Assembly (NCBI GenBank): GCA_029718625.1
Contig: CM056388.1
Span: forward strand, 882,928 to 946,927
Direction: 5' to 3'
DNA from: Synaphobranchus kaupii
Lineage: Eukaryota; Chordata; Actinopteri; Anguilliformes; Synaphobranchidae
DNA: 64,000 bases
Shown: piece by piece, positions 34,858-46,100 of the stretch
How the letters are laid out: each line of letters begins with the position of its first letter
Numbering within the stretch: the first letter of the stretch is position 1
Made by a program: the position numbers and the translations under genes
The notes under the pieces: generated by a model
Told to the model about the DNA's origin: nothing
The model's database searches: none
The model's input: only the letters and a program-made list of their open reading frames with translations

Positions 34858-35714
34858 ACAGTAAGTAGCCTCGGCCTAATTCATTTCTGTTTTAATATGC
34901 ACAGTAAGTAGCCTCGGCCTAATTCATTTCTGTTTTAATATGCACAGCAAGTAGCCTCGGCCTAATTCATTTCTGTTTTAATATGCACAGTAAGTAGCCT
35001 CGGCCTAATTCATTTCTGTTTTAATATGCACAGCAAGTAGCCTCGGCCTAATTCATTTCTGTTTTAATATGCACAGCAAGTAGCCTCGGCCTAATTCATT
35101 TCTGTTTTAATATGCACAGCAAGTAGCCTCGGCCTAATTCATTTCTGTTTTAATATGCACAGTAAGTAGCCTCGGCCTAATTCATTTCTGTTTTAATATG
35201 CACAGTAAGTAGCCTCGGCCTAATTCATTTCTGTTTTAATATGCACAGCAAGTAGCCTCGGCCTAATTCATTTCTGTTTTAATATGCACAGCAAGTAGCC
35301 TCGGCCTAATTCATTTCTGTTTTAATATGCACAGTAAGTAGCCTCGGCCTAATTCATTTCTGTTTTAATATGCACAGCAAGTAGCCTCGGCCTAATTCAT
35401 TTCTGTTTTAATATGCACAGTAAGTATCCTCGGCCTAATTCATTTCTGTTTTAATATGCACAGCAAGTAGCCTCGGCCTAATTCATTTCTGTTTTAATAT
35501 GCACAGTAAGTAGCCTCGGCCTAATTCATTTCTGTTTTAATATGCACAGTAAGTAGCCTCGGCCTAATTTATTTGTTTTAATATGCACAGCAAGTAGCCT
35601 CTGCCTAATTCATTTCTGTTTTAATATGCACAGTAAGTAGCCTCGGCCTAATTCATTTCTGTTTTAATATGCACAGTAAGTAGCCTCGGCCTAATTCATT
35701 TCTGTTTTAATATG
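34858..35714. repeat. 43-bp minisatellite, about 20 copies
   Basis: The unit is ACAGTAAGTAGCCTCGGCCT, then AATTCATTTCTGTTTTAATATGC. Copies alternate mainly at one site (GTAAGT or GCAAGT). Each unit holds a donor-like ACAGTAAGT, a branch-like CTAAT, and a T-rich stretch ending in CACAG. No gene is known on either strand here. Confidence 0.95.
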
Positions 35715-37155
35715 GTCGCATTTTACCTGCCCTTATGAGCAGTTCCATCAGGGATGTCGTTGTGTATATTCTCTTATGTAAAACAAAAATATTACCATGT
35801 ATTTAAATATACATGCTAATGCATTAAATAATAGGCTACATGGCAATATATGGAGGCACTCCATATACATGTTCCAATATATACCAGTATATTGTAATTT
35901 CTATAATAAAACATTCTATTGGTTCTAGATACAGGGGTGCTGCCAGGGATTTTGGTCCCCATTAAAATATTTCACATTGGGCCCCACCACCACAGGCACC
36001 CCCATCCCTGCACAATTACAGAAGTTTTGAGGACCCCTGCCAGTCAGGGCCCTTGAGGTCATCCAAACTCCTCCCACCACCACTAAATATGGCGCCACTT
36101 CTATTCCACTCAAAATAGCAATAACTGGTGTATTGTAATTTGTGATGTTTCTATAATGTTCAATTTATGTCTCTGTACAAATCAATAAATACTGTACATT
36201 AAGTTAGTTTCATATTTTGTGTACAAGTCAATGTTATGGGATGATTTTATCAATATGGGTACTTAAATGCTGAAAATAGGAGAACAGCCACTCAATGTCA
36301 AAAATTATAAATCAATAATACCAGTATATTAATTGTCTGCACATGGAAAACATATTATTGGTTTTCCCCTTGTTTACCACCAATAACCACTATAGGTCTT
36401 TGCCACATCTAAAAAGCAACACATCTATGGTGGTACTCCACTTGGCACAAGCTAATTCCGCTAATTACTTCAACCATCTACTAGCGATAGACAGGCCCTT
36501 TAATTCCTGCTACTGCACTAAACCATCTTTTCACCAGATTTCACTTCTCAAAATAACGATTCTTCCTTTTGATAACTTGATAATTCATCTGCAAGTCATT
36601 CTTAATGACAGTAGAAAAACACAATTGTAGAACACTGGCTAAGAAAGCCTAAGAATAAAGAAGCACAATAGTACAGATACCAAGCGTGGTACAACAGAAG
36701 CACACCTTAATTCAGAGCTTTAGCAAACGCAAAACACTGGTGTAAGAGAGTCCATTTTCAGCATGACTACAGCCAGGGTGTGGATTTTAGCTACTATTGG
36801 TACCAAAGTTAATTTTAAAGGGAATTGTAGTACTTGCCCTTACTCAGCCAATCTCATTGTTTTGACACGCGTGTGCTCATCCGTTACCATGGCAAAGACC
36901 GGGAGGTATTATAACTAGATGGGTGGAGGTGTAGGCAGCGGTTAGCGTGCGATAGCCGCCTGTACATCAACCCAGCCTTGATTTAAATCAGCCAGGCTTC
37001 ACAAATTACACACAACTGTGAAAGTCAGAACAACAAGGCCATGTTCAAGCAGTAAAACCTGCAACTGTTACTATTGTGTCTGGCTGTATACCACTCAGTC
37101 ACACATCAAATTAGTTTTAAAAATACATAAAATGCTGGTTTTTCTTCATCAATAG
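35715..37155. other. Intergenic DNA between irf7 and phrf1
   Basis: No gene, RNA or strong repeat recognised. The phrf1 transcript could extend into the right part, since minus-strand AATAAA hexamers lie at 37160-37165 and 38225-38230. Confidence 0.45.
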
Positions 37156-38563
37156 TTTTTTTATTATTAAAGACATTCTCTAAGAAATATATTTACATAC
37201 AGTTTGAGTGGAAGCCCCAGTTTTACTGAAAGCTGAGTCAAACGGCTGCTCTCTAATTCTCAACTTTATTCTTTTTTTCTTTTTTTTTTACACCCACACC
37301 ATTTCTCAGCACCACAAGTTAAAATCATTAGCAAAGACACCAGAAAATTACAACAGACTTATTCCTATTTATTTTTATCCTCCATCTTTTTAATTTTGTT
37401 CAGGGTTTGTTCCCTCTTCATGCTAAACCAGCATGATTCCATTGTGGAAATTAAAAAAATAAAGGAAAACGAATAACACGTATTCAATTTAAAACAAACA
37501 GCCTGCAAGAATGACATTCTCTTAAAGCACAACAAAACCCTGGAGCCAGAGGACAGGCAGTCAGGAGAATCAGTCAGGCAGAGTTTCATCTCCCAGATCT
37601 AGCACAACTCTAAAGGAAAACCTCACTGGCACTCCAACACTCAATATGTACACCAGAGAGAGGGCGAGAGACAGACAGACAGACAGACAGGCATGTAGAA
37701 TTGGCATAAAAAGAAAGGAAAAGAACGAATGGTGTACCAACCCTGGCAGCTTCCGCTGGAGAAAGCTGCAGCTGTACAGTGAAGTATGTGCCGGTCAGCC
37801 GAGGACAGACATTGCAGTGCAAGTACAAGGATGGAGAAACCAACGTAAAATTACGGCCACACTCAAGCCCTTCGCCCGACTCCCGTTTCCTTATATGGTC
37901 GCATGATGGGGTGGAAGAGGGTCACCTCCGTCTTCCGAAGACGATAATCAAACTGGCTGGAGGTAGAATGCGTCGCACCCTGAGCCTGAAAGCAAGCCCA
38001 TGCCTTTTAGGGGAAATGGAGCCCGTTACCGTCCGTCGCTGTGTGTGAAGCAGATGGGATGGGGACTGACTACCCTGGGGATGATCATCCCACAATACAG
38101 GTAATAATAATAATAATAATTAGTGTAGAATCTTTCCCAGAAAGGCATGCACACTGGGATACTTGCGCAGTTAGCCTGGAAGAGCTGGGTTATAAACCAC
38201 GCCATTTACAGTATTTCACAAGTATTTATTACACAATTTGAAAACTAGCTTTGACGGCTGCCTGCGTTCCACAAGCAACGTGATGAGATTTACTCTTATC
38301 AACTAAGGGGCTCAAACGTGTAAAAGACGCAGGAATCACAAGATCACAGAGCCTGGTCCTCAGACCAATCAAAACGCAGCGTGCTGCCATTTACTGCAGC
38401 AACAAAACCCAGGAACACGTGCATGTCTTCCTTCCTTTCCCCAATAAGCAAAGAACTACTCTATATACAGAGTTCCTATATTTACATCCGCATGTAAAAC
38501 TAACGGGAATCTACATTTCTTAGCATTTGGCCAAGGCTGCAGCTCCACTGCCCGGACTACCAT

Positions 38564-38588
38564 GGGGGGGGGGGGGGGGGGGGGGGGG
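38564..38588. repeat. Run of 25 G's
   Basis: An uninterrupted homopolymer downstream of phrf1 (C-run in the transcript strand). Its length is likely imprecise in any assembly. Confidence 0.95.
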
Positions 38589-39094
38589 TATTTCTTGGAC
38601 AGTGTTGTGGCACAGAGCTTAGAGGGCTTGGCTTCTTTTTTTAGGCTGAAATCCCAGAGGAATTTGTGTCCGAACCGTTGTTTGGGGCATGGTTTGCTTC
38701 AGTTAAGATTTTTATGTGCATAAATGATACGTTAACTGCTAGGCTAATGAATTAATAACATTGAGGTGAAAAAAAAATCTAGTTGCCATCCTCTACGAAT
38801 GAATGAAATCAACCAACTTAAGCCACACACACTCCTGTACACAAGAAACAACACCATGGATTGAGAACAATTATGACCGAATGAGAAGTCAGCTTTCCTG
38901 TACAGACCCCCCTCCCCAGAATAATCAAAATGAAAGACCTTTTTAAAATACATTTACCTCAAATGCCTGTAATACATCCGGCCATTTAAAGTGAGTGGAG
39001 AGGCATATTCCTGATGTTTGTGTGGTTTACAAGTGATTCTCCAGTAAACTGATATGGAGACAGCTAATAAACTTTGGGGAGAGTTACAGGGATA

Positions 39095-39095
<1 letters not shown>

Positions 39096-39125
<30 letters not shown>

Positions 39126-39190
39126 GCGGGCATATGCATCTGTGTGTGTATGTGTGTCTGCGTGTATGTGTGCGTGTGTGTGCGTGTATG
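39096..39190. repeat. (TG)n microsatellite downstream of phrf1
   Basis: About 95 bp of imperfect TG repeats with CG and TA interruptions, in the probable phrf1 3' UTR. Confidence 0.95.
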
Positions 39191-39644
39191 TGTGAGAGAT
39201 AGAAAAGGAGGAATTGATACCATCTCAGTAGGTTCACTGTGTTTTACTTTACAACCATGTGACAGAGTACCTGAAGCCAAAATTAAATATTCATGAACAA
39301 AATGCTGTCATCATAATCCTTTAAAATATCTACAAAAAAAAAAAGAAAAATGCAGTCAGGCAGAATTCTCAAAGCTCTTGTGTGTTGTACAGGCCTTTCT
39401 GCACAGAAAGTGAGATTAAAGTTGTGCTGTAAAGAACAGCTAGAGGATATGAACAGACACTGTCGGGAGAGGAGGCGGTCTTTCCATGATTGACAGCTGA
39501 AGGCCAGTCTTCAAGGGGCGGAGTCTCAGGGGCCAAATGAGGTGGTGGTTTTGCCCTGATTGACAGCTGAAAGTCAGCCGTCAGGGGATCACCGGGCCAA
39601 TGGAGAAGGCGGGTGTTCCCTGACTGACAGCTGAAGGCGGCCAT

Positions 39645-40142
39645 TCAGGGGGTATCTGGGTCTTTCACACCCTCGTCCTTCTTGTGTTTCCTGGCGTGTT
39701 TGTACTTGTCCACGTAAGCCTTCACCAGGGTGGCTACTTTCAGTGGGTTTATCTCCCCGCTTTTACTGTGACACACCTGGAAAAGGGAGAACATCGCAAT
39801 GAAGACGGGCGTGTGTGCGTGCGTGCGCGTGCTTAGACGTAAGTGTGTGTTTGCGAGTGCGTACATTACTGCATTTGTGCTTGCATCTTTCACTGAGTGT
39901 GTGCGTGAGTGTGTGCGTGCATGTATGCGTGCGTGTGTAAATGCATCACATTGTCCCCTCAGTCACACAGATGTGTGTTGCTAGTGCGTGCGTTACAGGG
40001 CGTCGGTGCCTACCTTCTGCACGGCTTTGCGCAGAATGTCCTTGTACTCGTCTTTGGTGATGGTTCTCTTCTGGTAGAACGGCTTGATGGCCAGTTTCAC
40101 TTCCTCTATGGCTCTCTCCTGCATGTGCAGTTTCTTCATGTA
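39645..40142 (-). other. phrf1: phrf1 C-terminal domain exons
   Basis: [40 protein letters not shown] and VQK, then [20 protein letters not shown] and [13 protein letters not shown], form the most conserved block of PHRF1. It is a helical SRI-like domain thought to bind the phosphorylated RNA polymerase II tail. The protein ends [11 protein letters not shown] hAT MITE end lies only 10-11 bp upstream of the first exon. Confidence 0.92.
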
Positions 40143-43100
40143 CTGCGTGGGGTAGGGCTGCAAAATTTATCTCATTTTAATTGTGATTAAAATATTGGCT
40201 TTCCACGATTACGAAACAAGAATAATCGAGAACAACGGTTTTGAAGGCACGGTCTGTTTACAAATGAAAACTCACTTTACTGGACTTTCTCTGGTGTTCT
40301 ATATCAAATAAAGCACTCCTATATTACCTCCCTCACAGTAGAGGGTTAGTGTTAGAAAATGTGAAAGTATAAGCATTATTCTGTTCACTCAAAATGTTAA
40401 AGTGCAGTAAAAGTATTATGTTCTGAAAACCAATGAATAATCGTGTTAAATAATCGTGATCTCAATATTCACTAAAATAATCGTGATTATAATTTTTACC
40501 ATAATCGTGCAGCCCGAGTGGTGGGGGGGTGGGGGGGCCTGAACCCCACAGCACCCCTCGTATGGGACACCACCTGACTCGGAATGCTGCGCGGGGTTCG
40601 AGCGAGTCACAGGTGTTCTGAGCGCGGAGGACACCCAACCAGGGGCCACACCAGGGGCCAAAACAGGGGCCACACCAGGGGCCACATGTATAAACAGAGC
40701 TGAGCAGAAAAATCACGACACCGTGATAGAAAGGCAGAGGGAGAAAATGTAAAACTTTGCATAAGCAGATTTCCAACTTTCTCCCTGAGCATTCTTTTAC
40801 GCATTCTTTTACTCAGAGTTTTATAAATGTGGCCCCAGGACTCAAACTCGCAGACCCTGAGGATCAGTTTGAACCAGTAATGGCCGGACCGGCCTCCTCC
40901 TGCTTCGTCTGCTTTCAATGCTGTACGGTCTGAACCCCACACGCACACAACCGCAGGTCACTGAGAGCTGCTCACGCTGCTCACGCTCCTCACGCTGCTC
41001 CAGTGAAGATCTCCCAGCAGTAGAGCCCTCCTCTCCAGAGCTCTGTGCATTTCTGAATGAGTCCAACCAACCGGCCTCAACCGTTAGCTCCCTCTAAGGC
41101 TCATAGACTTTACATTACAGGCATTTAGCCTCCACTCTCATCCAAAGAGACTTAAGCAGCTTGCATTCTTCTCATGACATCCATTTATACAACGGGACAT
41201 TTACTGAGCCTTTAGCTCAAGGGTACAACAGCAGTGCCCCGATATCTTCAGAGCTCAATTCCCTAAGATATGCTCTGCTGCCATCTATGCTCTGCTGCCA
41301 TCTTCTACCATGTAGTACAGGAGTAGTATATACTATTAGTTCATACTACATCAGGAGTAGGCAAGCCTGGCCCTGAAGTGCCGGAGATGTTCCTGGTTTT
41401 TGCTCCAACCAAACCTATAACTGGATTAATTTGGGTTAATGAATGCAGGTGACCGTGTGACGGAGGCACTCAGCTGTTCTGAACATTCAGGCTCAGACTT
41501 CAAGATGGAACCAAAACCATAAATGTCACCAGCAGTCCAGGACCAGAGTTGCCTACCCCTGATGTAGTATGTACTAACAGTATATACACCCAGGGTGCCT
41601 CACCGTGTCTTGCCTGGACGAGTCCTGGGTTCCCTCCTCCATCGCTGACCCCCCCGGCGTGGGGTCCGGCACGCCCGTCTCCACCTGGGATCCGGAAGGT
41701 TCAGCAGCGGGCCCCGGGGTCAGAAGCCCTTTCTCAGTCACATGGGCGGCGGGATCGCCCGGCGGCACTGCGACAGACTGGGCGGGGTCCTGAGAAAGGG
41801 CGTCGGGGTTGAGGTAAGAGTGAAACGCGTGAGCTGGGCCCACAACCCAGGACTGGCGTGACTGCAGCTGTTGGGGAACTGGACTGTGAACCAGGAGGTT
41901 GTGAGCTTCAATCCCAAATGGGACAAAGTTTATGCGTTTATCATATGCTCAAAAAAAAAGGTTCTTCATGATATGTAAATTACATGCAGTTTGCTAAGCA
42001 ACAAAAACAAACAAAAAAAAAAGAATTTAATAAACATAGGTTTAGAGAATACATGTAATATTAAAGGTGACATCAGTGTACAGCTGCACAGTGAAAATGA
42101 CATACAGTGAGCACCATAATTCATTGGACAGTGACACATTCTTTGTTATTTTGGTTCTGTACTCTAGCACTGAGTTTGAAAGGATACAATGGCAGGTTGA
42201 AGTGCAGACTGTCAGCTTTAATTTGAGGGATTGGATGAACTGTTTAGAAATTATAGAACCTTTTGTACATAGCTGCCCCCCCCCAGACAGTTTAACATAA
42301 TGTAGAATAATACATCAAAAGACTCTTGATATCTTATTTTCTGGTACTCCTACAAGCGATACTATAACCTCTCTGCATTTGAATGGATCTTTATGGGAAT
42401 TGGGGGGTGGGACTAGATTCAGCTGTAAATTACACTGGAACAGAATGGAACACATGGTTGGCGAAAAGTCATAAAGCATCTGAGGTATCAAACAAGCCTT
42501 AAACCATCACTCTGCTGCCAGAAATATAGTAGATATGGACGGATAACTTGATGGGTTTCTTCTCCTGACTTATTTTTCCATAGACTTCAATAGGAATGGA
42601 AGTCATTTATTTGCATCCAAGTTACCCAGGAAGAAAGTTCCTCCTCCAGTTTTGATTTCTCAGGAACTGACTTTCACTTTCATTTACTCTGAAACCGTCT
42701 CTGATTGGTTTCGATCACGTGATTCCTATTTTTTCAACTCACAGGCCTCCCAGTGTAAGAGAGTGGTTCTCCCAACTAAACACAAGCATGTGCTGCCATC
42801 TAGTGATTGACTAAATTCACTACAATCCACTAGAGCAACTCTATTTAACACTAGAGAAACCTTTACAAACACAAGGAGGACCTTAGCCACAGTAAGACAT
42901 TACATTGAAATACTTTCAAACTGTTTTGGTAACTTTAAAGCATTAAAAGTACTTATTAGATCCAGACCTGGGGCCTCATTTATAAACTGTACGCACAAAT
43001 GATTCTCACGCCACGTTCCCCGCAGATTTGGGATTAATAAAAACAAACTTGACGTCAAAACATGCGCACATGTATGACCCATGTGTGCACACATTTTGGA

Positions 43101-46100
43101 GACTAGGAATTGGCGACTCAGAGGGCCAAGTCGTGATTTAGTGAAATACTGATAAATGTCCCAGAGCCATTTCACTCATTCCTTTCGCTTCATATCAAAG
43201 AACACAGCCTTGGAATAATCGTATCCCTTGTCAAAGGAACATCCAGGCCTAAGTAGTTTCTGTCTTTTTGGTGTTAGTCTGAAAGTCCATATTTAACCAG
43301 ACTGTCTGAAAAACAATAATACCAGCAGTGACACGCACCTCCCATGTGTTACTTCCAAGGTTTCAGTTTATGCCATTCACGGCGGGAGGCGCTATAGAGC
43401 GATATAGAGTCCCAACAGTACACACGCATAAGATTCAAGCGCTCTTTTATCCCAGAATACATTTGAATGCTGAATGCGACGTCCAACAAAAATTTGATGG
43501 TGAGGGTTTACATTTATGTGGATGTAATAAGATATCTATGTTTTGTGTGGATGTACAGTGCATCCGGAAAGCATTCACAGCGCTTCACTTTTTCCACATT
43601 TTGTTCTGTTACAGCCTTATTCCAAAATTGATTAAATTCATTTTTTCCCTCAAAATTCTACACACAACACCCCATAATGACAATGTGGAAAAAGTTTTTT
43701 TGAGATTTTTGCAAATTTATTAAAAATAAAAAAATAAAATTTCTCATTTACATAAGTATTCATACCCTTTGCTTTAACGTATTTTTAAAGTATCATATTT
43801 CATATTTGGTCGCATATCCTTTACATGCTGTTACTTCCTGAAGTCTGTGACCATCAACATCAAAAAACTGTAGATGTGGATGGATCACTTTAAGGGTTGT
43901 TTCTCCTGACTTTTTTCCCCATAGAGTTCTATAGGAAAATGAGTCCGGAGAAATAACCCTTGCAGTGATCCATCCACATCTACTCCATATCTGGCAACAG
44001 AGTGATGGTTTGGGGCTCGTTTGATAGCTCAGACCCTTGATAACTTACAGCCATTTAGCCAGCCATGTGTTCCATACTGTACCAGTGTAATTTACAGCTG
44101 AATCTAGTCTCACCCCCCAATTTCCATAGAGATCCATTCAAATGCAGAGGTTATAGTATCGCTTGTAACAGTACCTGAAAATAAGATATCGACAGTTTTT
44201 TGATGTTGATGGTCACAGACTTCAGGAAGTAACAGTATGTAAAGGATATGCGACCAAATATGAAATATGATACTTTAAAAATACGTTAAAGCAAAGGGTA
44301 TGAATACTTATGTAAATGAGAAATTTTATTTCTTTATTTTTAATAAATTTGCAAAAATCTCAAAAAAACTTTTTTCACATTGTCATTATGGGGTGTTGTG
44401 TGTAGAATTTTGAGGGAAAAAATGAATTTAATCAATTTTGGAATAAGGCTGTAACAGAACAAAATGTGGAAAAAGTGAAGCGCTGTGAATACTTTCCGGA
44501 TGCACTGTATCTGATTTTCATGTTTGTAAGTGTGAAACTGCCACTTTACGATGCAAGAACAATTCTGTGTAATCAGACAGTATAGTATCGTATTTTGAAT
44601 TATGTCATCACTGCCTGATAACAGTTGTGACTCAAATAATAGCAACAATTATTAATTCCTGGCTATGGTAGTGAACCTTATGAAATTTGCCTCCACTTTA
44701 ATATCGGACTTCTTAATTTCCAAAATGGTTCAGCTGCTGTGACATGCTGGTTATGCCAGAACTTTTTCCACCAAAGAATATAGCCCGTCTAACACCGTAA
44801 CAAGCGTCTCGATTTCACACTCAGTGAAGTTTCTCTTCTTTGTTTTGCGGTCTGACTTCTTAATTTTCTCTGAAAATGAATTGGAATGACAAGCTGATTT
44901 ATATGTATATCATATTCACGTTGGGCGTTCCATTAAACATTTATGGTTAATTGTGGGAGTTAACAGGGTGGGATACTAGGCAGAATTTCAAGTTGACTGT
45001 TTTACAAATCAGGATATTTTGGAGTGTACGCAGTTTTCTTTTTTCTTTTGTGCGTACTTAACCCTTTAGTGTAGAACCTGCACAAAGTTTTATAAATGAG
45101 GCCCTTGGACTTTGTGACAGTTTGTCTGGTCTGTACCTGTTTCTGCTCTGATGTCAGGCTGGAGTTGGCAGATTTTCGAGATCCCTCTTTAAGACCCTGC
45201 TTCGGCTTGTGGAGAGAGAGCTCTGCAACATGAGGCATATTCATAGTCATATTTATCTATTGAAGTCCTATTCAAATGCGTATGAATATTTGCCTTTATT
45301 TCTGCATTTACAGACTGGAATCAAGTGTCTTAGCAGGACAAACCACCCACAAGCCACTTCTGTTAATCAGTATGAGGACTTCCAATGAGAGTGCGAGACA
45401 CTTACTTCCTGTTTTCTCCGTGGGGGTTAGGACTCCCTCCTGCAGGTTCCAGGTGACCCTCTTCCCTGCAGGTTTGGGCCTGGTGCTGGCCGCGACTGGA
45501 ACAGGCTCCGTTTCAGGCTTGTCGCCCGGAGAGGTGCTGGCCGCGACTGGAACAGGCTCCGTTTCAGGCTTGTCGCCCGGAGATGAATCCTTCATCTCTT
45601 CATCAACTTCTATGCCCTTGGCCAATTCCCTTTCCCATGTGGACTCGGCCTTTTCACTCTTTGCAAAGTCCAGGCTGTCCAGGAAGTAGTCCACGTTGAT
45701 GTCTTCATCTGTGGAAAGCTCCTCCTTTTCCTGATTGACTAAGTCAGTTTTTGATGGAAGTACAGCCTCGGCCCTTACATCCTCGGCCCTTACATCCTCA
45801 TACTCTGAAGCAATAATATTCAGGGATACACTGCCACCCGGCGCCCCCTGCTGGCAGTCCTCCAAAGCAGGACTCAGCTCCATATCAACAGCCTTGCAAG
45901 ATGACTGTGCAGCTGGTTCTGGAAATCCTGACTCTGTTTCACTTGCTCTCTCCAAAATCGTCTCGGTTTCCGTAATCGCCATTTCCTGGTTCCTCTTCTC
46001 CTCATCTTCATGAGCCGTGAGGGGCCCTTCCTCATCCCTACTGAGAGAAGCGGGTCTCTCTTTGCAGTCGTTAAGTCTGCTCTCACCTTTCACTGGGCCA

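Noticed and set aside
34560..34860. Open frames on both strands with moderately coding-like composition
   Set aside because: No recognisable motif, no start or splice context, and both strands are open equally. I could not support a gene.
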